64,000 nucleotides of DNA. Origin: a gamma proteobacterium SCGC AAA168-P09. Its GTDB lineage: Bacteria; Pseudomonadota; Gammaproteobacteria; Magnimaribacterales; D2472. The position numbers and the translations under genes are program-made. Position 1 is the first letter of the stretch; each line of letters opens with the position of its first letter. The notes under the pieces are model-generated. The model was not told the origin of the DNA. It saw only the letters and a list, made by a program, of their open reading frames with translations, and made no database searches. Positions 25,812 through 33,695 of this stretch are shown here, piece after piece. The stretch is from NCBI GenBank assembly GCA_000385055.1, contig ARRL01000005.1, positions 1 to 64,000 of the forward strand, read 5' to 3'.

Positions 25812-25993
25812 TCTTTTAATAAACTCTTTTTTTTAACATAAGATTTCATATCTTTTTTCCATTCTTCAAGATAGTAACCGTCATTACCATGTTTGTTGAT
25901 GTAGCGTAAAAAGACTCTACCATCTTCATCTTGAAATCCTGGTTCATAGGGTTTGCCATTAGCTTTATTTGGTCTCTTAAACTGATCTTCCAT
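25808..25993 (-). CDS. Small soluble protein downstream of the DASS-type transporter
   Basis: Has 61 residues from the ATG at 25993 (MEDQFKRPNKANGKPYEPGF); the frame extends upstream but this Met sits 5 bases after the transporter stop and is the natural start. Charged, with Asp/Glu, Lys and aromatic residues (FLRYINKHGNDGYYLEEW) and no membrane segment. Not recognised. Confidence 0.55.
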   Translation of the reverse strand: MEDQFKRPNKANGKPYEPGFQDEDGRVFLRYINKHGNDGYYLEEWKKDMKSYVKKKSLLKD

Positions 25994-25998
25994 AATAA

Positions 25999-27765
25999 TT
26001 AAGTCCAGACAAATAAAATCATAGGTATGGAGATTATTATGATTAACATATCTAGCGGTAAACCTAATCTCCAATAATCTGTAAATTTGTAGTTTCCAGG
26101 ACCCATAACAACTGTATTGCACTGATGGCCTATTGGAGTTAAAAAAGCACAGCTTGCTCCAACAGCAACAACCATTAGAAATGGTTCAATAGCATACCCT
26201 AGTTCAAGGCCTATTCCAGCTGAAATTGGTGCCATTATGACTGCTGTGGCTGCATTATTAATAATATCAGTTGTAGCCATGGTTATAATAAGTATTAAAA
26301 ATAGTAGCCAGAATAGGCTCATATCTGCTGCTAATAAAGAGATATTTGATGAAATAACATCACTTAAACCAGTCGTTTGAAGAGCAGTTCCAATTGGTAT
26401 CATAGCAGCCAACATAATTATAATTGGCCAATCTATATCTCGATAAAAGTTGCTATCAATAATCTTAATTCTTGCAAAACCTAGGACGCATAATAAAAAG
26501 GCTGCAGCGGTAGGAAGTATATTTAGCGCGACAAGAATAATGGAGACCATAAAAAATATAAGCCCTTTTAGAAGTCTACTTCTCGATGGAATTGTTTGCA
26601 GTTCTCTTTGCATTAAAGGCATTAATCCTAAGTGCTTTATTTTATTTGTAACATCTTCTTCATCTAAATCTCTAACTCCTAATAACAAGACATCGCCAGC
26701 TTTAAAGGTTTCCCTTGTAAGTCTTGTTCGATACTTTGCTCCCTTTCTCCATAACCCGAGTAAATTAAGTTCTTCATATGCCAGTTTTAAGAAAAATTCA
26801 TATTTTCTTCCTATCAATCTTGATCCTGGAGTTATCATTGCTTCAATTTCCTCTAAATCGTCATCGCCAAAAGAGTGGAGCTCCTTTGGAATTGAGAAAT
26901 CAAAAACATCAAGAATAGAGGATATGTCGTCTGGGGGTGTTTTAATTACCAAGATTTGGCCTGCCTTTACTCTTAAATTATTTTTTACTTTTTTCACTCC
27001 TCCAGTTTCATTAACTATTCCAATAACTTCTGTATCTTCGCCTGCCTCTTTTTTAAAAGCAGATAAAGTCATACCGATTGCAGAGCTTGACTCATTTACC
27101 TCAACTTCAAACAAGTAACCTTTTAAATCTATTAGCGAAGATCCTGAACCGCCATCATCTCTTAATTGGATAAATTTATTACCAATAATTGATATAAAAA
27201 AAATGCTTAAAACTGTTATAGCAAGACCTACATATGAAAAGTCAAAAAAATTAAATCCCGAATCTGAAATTGTAGACTTGTATTCTGAAATAATAATATT
27301 TGGAGGTGTTCCAATGGTTGTATTCATGCCCCCTAAAATACATGCAAAAGCTAATGGCATTAAGAACTTTGAGGGATGCCAATTCATTTTTTGGCAAATG
27401 TTAAGTGTAATTGGAAGAAGTATAGCAAGAGCGCCAATATTATTTATAAATGACGAAAGAATTGCTGCTATGAACAATAGGCTAATTAAAAACTGAAACT
27501 TAGTAAAAGACCTGCCACCTATTACTTTTCCAACAAGCCCTGTTAGGCCAGAATTTTTTAATCCTTGGCTAATAATAAGAACTAATGCTACTGTTATTAC
27601 TGCGGGGTGAGCAAAACCATCAAAAGCCTGGTTAGCAGGAATCACTCCTAGAATAATTAAAATAACTAAGGCTCCTGCAGCAAGAGCATCATATCTAAAT
27701 TTACTCCAGATAAAGAAACCCAACAAAGAAACAATCGTTATTGATAGCAAATGTTGGTCAGTCAT
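25999..27765 (-). CDS. SLC13/DASS-type permease with two TrkA-C (RCK_C) domains
   Basis: Ion-transporter-superfamily permease, 588 residues. About five N-terminal helices, with NNIGALAILLPI and GGMNTTIGTPPNIIIS, a signature of sodium-coupled anion transporters. Then two cytoplasmic RCK_C domains at about 205-380 (VIGIVNETGGVKKVKNNLRV and the later LLGVRDLDEEDV). A second membrane half follows, ending near TPIGHQCNTVVMGPGNYKFTDY. Relatives carry sulfate, dicarboxylate or are of unknown substrate. It precedes a 61-residue gene and follows MscS by 9 bases, so a three-gene operon is likely. Confidence 0.88.
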   Translation of the reverse strand: MTDQHLLSITIVSLLGFFIWSKFRYDALAAGALVILIILGVIPANQAFDGFAHPAVITVALVLIISQGLKNSGLTGLVGKVIGGRSFTKFQFLISLLFIAAILSSFINNIGALAILLPITLNICQKMNWHPSKFLMPLAFACILGGMNTTIGTPPNIIISEYKSTISDSGFNFFDFSYVGLAITVLSIFFISIIGNKFIQLRDDGGSGSSLIDLKGYLFEVEVNESSSAIGMTLSAFKKEAGEDTEVIGIVNETGGVKKVKNNLRVKAGQILVIKTPPDDISSILDVFDFSIPKELHSFGDDDLEEIEAMITPGSRLIGRKYEFFLKLAYEELNLLGLWRKGAKYRTRLTRETFKAGDVLLLGVRDLDEEDVTNKIKHLGLMPLMQRELQTIPSRSRLLKGLIFFMVSIILVALNILPTAAAFLLCVLGFARIKIIDSNFYRDIDWPIIIMLAAMIPIGTALQTTGLSDVISSNISLLAADMSLFWLLFLILIITMATTDIINNAATAVIMAPISAGIGLELGYAIEPFLMVVAVGASCAFLTPIGHQCNTVVMGPGNYKFTDYWRLGLPLDMLIIIISIPMILFVWT

Positions 27766-27774
27766 TATCTTTAA

Positions 27775-28866
27775 CTAAGAAGATTGTGGTGTACTTTCAA
27801 CGTATAAAGATGTGGATGGAAAAGCAAACTCTGAATTATTATCTTTAACGATACCCATAATATTAAAGATTAAATTTTCTTTAATTAGGTTAAAATCCGC
27901 AAAACCAACTGGCTCAGAGTAGGCCACTATAAGAACGTCAATTGAGCTTGAACCAAGTTCTACAACTCTTACACATGGGTCTAAGTCAGGATCAGAAGAA
28001 AAATCATTACTATCCAATATGTATTGTTTAATATCTGAACGAATCTTTTCAAGCTGTTCTACTGTTGTGGAATAGATTAAATTAATTTTCCAATTAATTC
28101 TTCTATTTATCATTTCTCCATGATTAATAACTTTTACATCCGAAAGGTCTTTATTAGGAATAGTCATTGGGGCAGTATCAAATGTTCTTATTACAGTTGA
28201 TCTAAAACCAATAGATTCGACAATACCATGAAGCTGACCTACCACCTCAATTCGATCCCCAGGCTGGAACCTATGCTCACCAATAATTAAGATACCAGCA
28301 ATCAAGTTTTTAAAGAAATCTTGCGCACCAAGTGCAACAGCTACTGAAAAAAGTCCCAATCCTGCTACCAAAGGTCCAATTTGAATACCAAAAATATCTA
28401 GAATAATTGCTATACCAACTACCCATATCAGGAATCTTGAAGCTCTTTCTAGCCACATTTGCATTGATGCTGTCAACCATGAGCTTGTTGATAGAGCTTC
28501 AAAAATCGGCTTAATACTGTTAGCTAAAGCGCTAAAAATTGTATATATAACAAAGGCTTTAACGATATTAGTTGCAATATCTCCAGCAACACCTGAAATG
28601 GGCAGTATTAATGTGCAAATATATAATGCTATAGTCACAGGTACTAAACCAATCGGTTTCTTTAGAGCATTTAGGATCTCATCATCTATTTTTGATTCTG
28701 TCTTCGCTGCTAGACGACTCAAGGAACTTAGGATTATTGAGATAATGAAGCCTCTAAATAAAAAAGCTAAAAGAATCACTCCCAAAGAGGAGATAATTGC
28801 CCCGAGATTAATTCCAAGAAAACCTCTTGACCAAACATCACTAACTAATAATATAAAATTTTCCAT
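27775..28866 (-). CDS. Mechanosensitive ion channel, MscS family
   Basis: Opens under membrane tension to release solutes during hypo-osmotic shock. It has 363 residues: four to five N-terminal helices, the pore helix region with LGLFSVAVALGAQDFFKNLIAGI, then the MscS beta domain (FQPGDRIEVVGQLHGIVESIGFRSTVIRTFD, MTIPNKDLSDVKVINH) and a C-terminal alpha/beta domain. Longer at the N-terminus than minimal MscS (286), closer to YnaI/YbiO types. It is first in a run with the DASS permease. Confidence 0.93.
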   Translation of the reverse strand: MENFILLVSDVWSRGFLGINLGAIISSLGVILLAFLFRGFIISIILSSLSRLAAKTESKIDDEILNALKKPIGLVPVTIALYICTLILPISGVAGDIATNIVKAFVIYTIFSALANSIKPIFEALSTSSWLTASMQMWLERASRFLIWVVGIAIILDIFGIQIGPLVAGLGLFSVAVALGAQDFFKNLIAGILIIGEHRFQPGDRIEVVGQLHGIVESIGFRSTVIRTFDTAPMTIPNKDLSDVKVINHGEMINRRINWKINLIYSTTVEQLEKIRSDIKQYILDSNDFSSDPDLDPCVRVVELGSSSIDVLIVAYSEPVGFADFNLIKENLIFNIMGIVKDNNSEFAFPSTSLYVESTPQSS

Positions 28867-28933
28867 TTTTGCTTATGATTATGTTTCTAATAGACCTATT
28901 TTATAAGTATTTAAAGCAATTAAGCAAAGTAAG

Positions 28934-29656
28934 TTACTTCTTTAACTTATCCTTAACAAAATAAGGTATATAAATTACATAGAAGATTAAAATTGCCAAC
29001 GGAGTTGTAATCAAAAGATGAAAGGGTGGCTCAGGAAATGCATCCATTAGACTAGCACCAGCAGGTTTTTGCATTAAGTACCAATAATTTGCCGGCTCGC
29101 CTAATAAATAATTTATAAGATAGACTATAGGAAAAAGAATAAATGCAGTTATTAATGATACTGTAATGATATCTCTGGCATAAGGCCTATTATTAAGCAC
29201 AACAGTTGCATAGATAATTCCAAGAATTATCATCCCATGTCCAATCATAAAAAAAGCATAATCTAAATCTAAAAAAGCTATATCAGGAGTTATTATTGCC
29301 ATCGTTGCTCCACCCAATCCCCAGAAAAATGCACATTTATATAATATACTTGGCCCACCCAGAAGAAAGCATATTAGAAAGATTTCAGACAAATCACACA
29401 TATGTAAAGGTAAAACCTCTCTCCAGTTATATGGATTAGCTAATATATATAAATCTTTATAAGGAGAAATTATGACATGACAAAAAATAATAAATGCTAT
29501 AACTTTTGTCATTAATGATTTTTGGGCTTCAGTTTTAGTTCTATAAATCCGAGGAAGCATTATTGAAATAAGGGCAATTACAATAATTGTAATAATGTGA
29601 GTTGTACCAAATAATATAAACGGATTTGCATTCATGAGATATTTCCCAATAGTCAA
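28934..29656 (-). CDS. Integral membrane protein of the YwaF / TIGR02206 family
   Basis: Has 240 residues with about seven membrane helices. Family signs: FILFGTTHIITII, the conserved LPLHMCDLSEIFLI, GGPSILYKCAFFWGLGGATMAIITPD and the HLL segment near the C-terminus. The function of this family is unknown. Translation could instead start at the second Met (residue 8), which has GGGAAA upstream. Confidence 0.8.
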   Translation of the reverse strand: MTIGKYLMNANPFILFGTTHIITIIVIALISIMLPRIYRTKTEAQKSLMTKVIAFIIFCHVIISPYKDLYILANPYNWREVLPLHMCDLSEIFLICFLLGGPSILYKCAFFWGLGGATMAIITPDIAFLDLDYAFFMIGHGMIILGIIYATVVLNNRPYARDIITVSLITAFILFPIVYLINYLLGEPANYWYLMQKPAGASLMDAFPEPPFHLLITTPLAILIFYVIYIPYFVKDKLKK

Positions 29657-29719
29657 TTAGAATTCTATTATAAGTACTTTTTGTTAATTTTTAAAAAAAC
29701 CTTAATGAAATAATTTTTT

Positions 29720-31693
29720 TTAGTACCTATCTAAAATATCTAAAACCATATTTTCTGTTAATATCGCAGGGAGTATTTCAGGCTCATTCATACCTTGCTT
29801 CCAAAAAATATAAAGCGGAACACCGCTTCTTTCATATTTATTAAGAACTTTTAAAATGTTTTCATCTCTGTTAGTCCAGTCAGCAACAATATATTCAATA
29901 TTATTATCTTTTAAATATTCTTTAACGCTTGGTCTTGATAATGCAACCTTATCGTTAGCCTGGCAGGTAATACACCAAGCAGCTGTAAAATTAATTAAAT
30001 AAGATTGACCGCTAGACCTAAGTTCATTTTCTATGTTTAGATTCCATGATGATTCAATCTCATCGGCATTTCTAGTTTGGTCATCAAGATTTAAAAATTG
30101 ATTTATTTGACTTGCAAGAATCAATATTAAACATATAGACAGCAAAATTTTAAGATAATTTTTTATAATTTTTGTATGAAACCACACTATGAAACTAATT
30201 AATAAAATTGAGATTAATAAATTTACTAAGGCGTCTACAGATGTTTGTAGACTAAATACCCACAAAAGCCACAATGCTGTAGCAAACATCGGAAATGCAA
30301 AAAATTCCTTTAATGTTTCCATCCACTTACCAGGTTTTGGTAGAGATGATAATAAATTAGGTTTAAATGAAATGAGAAGATAGGGAAATGCAAATCCCAA
30401 ACCCAGTGATAGAAATATTGGTAATGTTATTAATGAAGGTTGTATTAGAGCATAACCAATAGCCGCGCCCATGAAAGGGGCAGTGCAAGGAGATGCTACT
30501 ATTACAGCCAAAACTCCAGTAGCAAATGAGCCTGAGTAGTTATTGCCGTTAGATCCAATAGAACCTAGTCTTGTTAGTGATGAACCTAAGTTAATATCCA
30601 TCAAGAGAACCAGCCCTATTAAAAACATTAAAATACTCAATGTACCAACTATTATTGGTGATTGAAGTTGAAATCCCCAGCCAACAATCGAACCACTTTC
30701 CTTGAGACCTATTAGTAGTAATGCAATTATTAGAAAAGAGGCAACAACTCCTAGAGAAAATATCATTGAATGTGCTCTTATTTTAAATGTAGAATCTCCA
30801 CTAATAGAGATGAAGCTAAGAACTTTTAAAGAAATTATTGGAAACACACAAGGCATTAAATTTAAAATCAGGCCTCCAATAAATGCAAAAATTAATGCTT
30901 GAATTACTGTAATTGATTTATTTGAAATATTTTCAATTGTTATTTCAGAATCAACCAAATAACTTTCATCATTTATGACGATGACTCCATTAAGCTTTTC
31001 TTTATGTTTTGGATTATCTTCTGTGGAGATATTTAGAAGCCAGTTATTTTCTTCTTTAAAAAAAGTTTGCTTATCTGCATGTAAAACAATATCTTTTTGA
31101 TCTGCAAAAAAATACACGCTTTCAATTTCATTATTAGAAGAAAATCTTAACTCAAGATTATTATCTGTTTGCTTAGCTAAAACAGGAAGAGTTACATTAG
31201 GAACTTTATTTATCCATTTAAGAAGTTCATTATCAAAAGTGATCGAATTAAAATTTGTATTAATAAAGGCTTTTTCTGGCACACATATGTCGTCACAAAT
31301 TAAAAAATTTATATCCGCACTAATTTCACCTAACTCATCAAAGTTTTCATAACTAATTTTAAATGGAAAGATAACAAAATCTTTATAGCCATATGTCATT
31401 AAAGGTGCATATGGTATTAATTTTGGTGTTGGCCAATAAATATCACTAATTGTCATACCATCTGGCAGAGTCCATGATACTTCAATAGGTCCTCCAGAAT
31501 CACCAGGATTTTTCCAATAGGTATGCCAATTTTTTTGCATATCCATTTTAATACCAACAAAAATCTCATTGTTTTGAGATCCATTGTTCGAGAATTTAAT
31601 TAACGAGACGTCCGCATGTCCAGTATCAACTGAATATGCAAGACTACTTATAGAAAATAATAATAGGGAAGCAATTAGCTTATATGATTTCAT
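29720..31693 (-). CDS. dsbD: DsbD-like (ScsB-type) transmembrane thiol:disulfide reductase
   Basis: Carries electrons from cytoplasmic thioredoxin through the membrane to periplasmic partners. It has 657 residues: signal peptide about 1-20; a periplasmic domain about 20-250 of the ScsB type (MQKNWHTYWKNPGDSGGP, FLICDDICVPEKA with a Cys pair); an eight-helix domain from about 262 with LNLMPCVFPIISLK and VIVASPCTAPFMGAA (the two membrane cysteines); and a C-terminal thioredoxin domain with CITC at 574-577. All three redox modules are complete. It could reduce DsbC (1319-2029). The N-domain differs from classic E. coli DsbD, hence the ScsB-like qualifier. Confidence 0.88.
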   Translation of the reverse strand: MKSYKLIASLLLFSISSLAYSVDTGHADVSLIKFSNNGSQNNEIFVGIKMDMQKNWHTYWKNPGDSGGPIEVSWTLPDGMTISDIYWPTPKLIPYAPLMTYGYKDFVIFPFKISYENFDELGEISADINFLICDDICVPEKAFINTNFNSITFDNELLKWINKVPNVTLPVLAKQTDNNLELRFSSNNEIESVYFFADQKDIVLHADKQTFFKEENNWLLNISTEDNPKHKEKLNGVIVINDESYLVDSEITIENISNKSITVIQALIFAFIGGLILNLMPCVFPIISLKVLSFISISGDSTFKIRAHSMIFSLGVVASFLIIALLLIGLKESGSIVGWGFQLQSPIIVGTLSILMFLIGLVLLMDINLGSSLTRLGSIGSNGNNYSGSFATGVLAVIVASPCTAPFMGAAIGYALIQPSLITLPIFLSLGLGFAFPYLLISFKPNLLSSLPKPGKWMETLKEFFAFPMFATALWLLWVFSLQTSVDALVNLLISILLISFIVWFHTKIIKNYLKILLSICLILILASQINQFLNLDDQTRNADEIESSWNLNIENELRSSGQSYLINFTAAWCITCQANDKVALSRPSVKEYLKDNNIEYIVADWTNRDENILKVLNKYERSGVPLYIFWKQGMNEPEILPAILTENMVLDILDRY

Positions 31694-31720
31694 AATGACA
31701 TATTACCCTAACTAAGAAAA

Positions 31721-31743
31721 CAAGGGGCGCAATGCACCCCTTT
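31721..31743 (-). terminator. Terminator between hsp20 and the DsbD-like gene
   Basis: Inverted repeat AAGGGG/CCCCTT with a short GCA-containing loop; on the minus strand it is followed by TTGTTTTC. Placed just past the Hsp20 stop codon, it would end that single-gene transcript. Confidence 0.6.
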
Positions 31744-31753
31744 GTATATTTTT

Positions 31754-32203
31754 TTAAGTTGAGATTCTTTTTGGTGTTTTAATCTCAATTGTTTTTGGTT
31801 TCTTTTCTTCAGGCACTATCTTTTCTAAATTAATAGTTAATAAACCATTAATAAGATCTGCGCCCTGAACTATGACATCTGTTGCTATAGTAAATTGTTG
31901 CTTAAATGCTCTTTGAGCAATTCCTTGATAAACAACTTCATTTTTTTCATTCACAACTTCAGTGTTTGGCCCATCATATTTAACTGACAAGATGCCGTCT
32001 GCAAGTTCAATATTTATATCATTTTTTGTCAAACCAGCTACAGCAATCTCAATAGCAAAATAATTGCCATCTTTTCTTATATTGTATGGCGGGTAGCTTG
32101 ACGATCTTTCAGATGACTCTGAAAGTCTCTGCAATCTATCAAATAATGGCTCAAACCCTAACACACGAGTAGTGAAAAATGGATCTGTAAAGTTAAGTAT
32201 CAT
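31754..32203 (-). CDS. Small heat-shock protein Hsp20 (IbpA family)
   Basis: ATP-independent holdase that binds unfolding proteins in oligomers. It has 149 residues from the ATG at 32203, preceded by AAAAGGAGG; a frame to 32248 is longer but lacks a ribosome site. N-terminal region FTDPFFTTRVLGFEPLFDRL as in IbpA, the alpha-crystallin domain about 35-130 (YPPYNIRKDGNYFAIEIAVAG, GILSVKYDG, IAQRAFKQQFTIATDV), and a C-terminal IEI anchor. A sigma-32-like promoter and an 80-base leader lie upstream (separate entries). Confidence 0.95.
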   Translation of the reverse strand: MILNFTDPFFTTRVLGFEPLFDRLQRLSESSERSSSYPPYNIRKDGNYFAIEIAVAGLTKNDINIELADGILSVKYDGPNTEVVNEKNEVVYQGIAQRAFKQQFTIATDVIVQGADLINGLLTINLEKIVPEEKKPKTIEIKTPKRIST

Positions 32204-32285
32204 AATAGTCCTCCTTTTAGCGACTAAAATTATGCATCCCGAAGGCATGCTTGTTAAAATACGGAAACCCTTATGGCATCTCCTA
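32204..32285 (-). promoter_or_regulatory. Structured 5' leader of hsp20, possible RNA thermometer
   Basis: The leader holds two hairpins on the minus strand. One is GCATgCC-TTCG-GGATGC, closed by the very stable cUUCGg tetraloop. The other is TAGTC/GACTA enclosing an 11-base loop that contains most of the AAAAGGAGG ribosome site, with the last bases of the site in the stem. Hsp20 genes commonly carry thermosensing leaders; no ROSE or fourU consensus was recognised here. Confidence 0.35.
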
Positions 32286-32291
32286 ATTGTT

Positions 32292-32319
32292 ACTTAGGGT
32301 TGTTTTTAAAATTTTCAAG
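32292..32319 (-). promoter_or_regulatory. Sigma-32 (heat-shock) promoter of hsp20
   Basis: On the minus strand: CTTGAAA (32319-32313), 13-base spacer, CCCTAAGT (32299-32292). This matches the sigma-32 consensus CTTGAAA-N13-15-CCCCATNT in the -35 box exactly and in the CCC start of the -10 box, at the right distance upstream of the gene. Confidence 0.75.
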
Positions 32320-32383
32320 ATGAGTTAACATATATTTTTATGAATGATAAGAACTATTTCATTACAATTTTGTCAAAATCAAT

Positions 32384-32782
32384 ATGAATAAGTATATTTT
32401 AAGTTTTTTATTTTTATTTTCATTAGAGATAATTTCTGAAGATATTACATCTATAAATATTGGAGAAGAATGGTTTCTTGACTCAAGGAGTAATAAGTTA
32501 TCACCAACGAATAGCAAGGTTTTATATTTTATGCCTAATGATGCATATCATACACATAGAGCAAGGCAATTTGGAGACTGGGATGTCTTTTCAATTGTTG
32601 ATGATCGAAATTTAGAAAGACTAAATAAGGGCGATGTTATACAAATAGTTGAACCATCTTTTAATGAAAAAATTTATAAAGTTAAATTGATGAATGGTTC
32701 TAGTAAAAACAAAGATTTTTTTATTATTACAGAGGATCTTATTAAATATTATAAGCCTCTAAAGGAGCAAAACAATGAATAA
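32384..32782 (+). CDS. Exported protein of unknown function
   Basis: Has 132 residues with a signal peptide (about 1-18, NKYILSFLFLFSLEIISE). The mature part is polar, with YFMPNDAYHTHRARQFGDWDVF and DVIQIVEP...YKVKLMNGS, an arrangement suggesting a small beta (SH3-like) fold. Not recognised. It overlaps the lipoprotein gene downstream by 8 bases. Confidence 0.55.
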   Translation: MNKYILSFLFLFSLEIISEDITSINIGEEWFLDSRSNKLSPTNSKVLYFMPNDAYHTHRARQFGDWDVFSIVDDRNLERLNKGDVIQIVEPSFNEKIYKVKLMNGSSKNKDFFIITEDLIKYYKPLKEQNNE

Positions 32783-33233
32783 AAATTTATTCGCGGTATT
32801 TTTTATACTTACTACTGTAGGTTGTGTCAATTATCAATATACCCCGGACGTTGTCAGTAGATCTGACGCTCAAAAACAACAGTATGTTGTTCTTGGAACA
32901 ATTAAAGATATTACCTCTGTAACTATAGAAGGAGACAGAGAGGCTGGTGCTGCTGCAGGGGCATTGATAGGCGGTGTTGCTGGAAAGAATGTTACTGACT
33001 CTGAGACTGAATCAGACATTGCTTCTCTTGTTGGCGGACTTGTTGGGTCTGCAATAGGATCAGAGGTTGGGTCTAATCTTACAAAAAAAGATGGGATCGA
33101 ATTATTGATAGAGACAGATGCTGGAAAGTTAATTTCTATCATTCAAGAGGTAAGCTCATATAATTATTTTAAAAATCAAAAAGTAAGAATTATTAAAAGA
33201 AATGGTAAATCTCGAGTAGTACCATTTGATTAA
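32775..33233 (+). CDS. Outer-membrane lipoprotein, SlyB-like glycine-zipper type
   Basis: Has 152 residues. Lipobox TTVGC with the acylated Cys at about 17. The glycine-zipper region about 55-95 (AAAGALIGGVAGK, LVGGLVGSAIGSEVGS) is the 2TM glycine zipper of SlyB/OsmB-like proteins. The C-terminal KNQKVRIIKRNGKSRV completes the family pattern. Probably an envelope-stability lipoprotein under stress control. recX starts directly after its stop. Confidence 0.85.
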   Translation: MNKNLFAVFFILTTVGCVNYQYTPDVVSRSDAQKQQYVVLGTIKDITSVTIEGDREAGAAAGALIGGVAGKNVTDSETESDIASLVGGLVGSAIGSEVGSNLTKKDGIELLIETDAGKLISIIQEVSSYNYFKNQKVRIIKRNGKSRVVPFD

Positions 33234-33674
33234 ATGAATGACGAATTTTTTGCAAGCGTTTATAACAAAGCTCTAGATATTATCTCAAGAAGAGAGCATT
33301 CAAAATATGAGCTAAAAAACAAGCTATTAAAAAAATTTGATATCCCAGATCTTGTTGATGAGGTAATTACAAAACTCATTGAAAATAATCTCATTAATGA
33401 CTCCCATTATGCACAGATGTTCGTGCTTGTTAGAAAAAGAAAGGGCTTTGGACCTAAGAAGATTGAATTTGAATTAATGTCTAGAGGGATAAATAGTTCA
33501 ATTTCATCTTGTGCAATTGAAGAAGAGGGTGCATGGAAAGAAGCTGCCCAAAAGGCATTTAATAAAAAGTTTAAAAACGGTGCATCCCAAGACTTTAGAG
33601 AAAGAAATAAGCAAAAAAGTTTTTTACAAAATAGAGGCTTTACTTTTGAAGAAATTGACTCAGTTTTTAGTTAG
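33234..33674 (+). CDS. recX: Regulatory protein RecX
   Basis: Binds RecA filaments and inhibits recombinase activity. It has 146 residues, the normal size, made of three-helix repeats: ALDIISRREHSKYELKNKL at the N-terminus, LINDSHYAQMFVLVRKRKGFGPKKI in the middle, and QNRGFTFEEIDSVFS at the end. It is not beside recA, the usual neighbour, but between a lipoprotein gene and dnaX. Start follows the previous stop directly. Confidence 0.88.
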   Translation: MNDEFFASVYNKALDIISRREHSKYELKNKLLKKFDIPDLVDEVITKLIENNLINDSHYAQMFVLVRKRKGFGPKKIEFELMSRGINSSISSCAIEEEGAWKEAAQKAFNKKFKNGASQDFRERNKQKSFLQNRGFTFEEIDSVFS

Positions 33675-33695
33675 CTCATGTTATGATCTATCGGT

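Noticed and set aside
26450-27118. 222-residue open frame on the + strand
   Set aside because: It lies entirely inside the permease gene on the other strand and lacks a ribosome site or family motifs.
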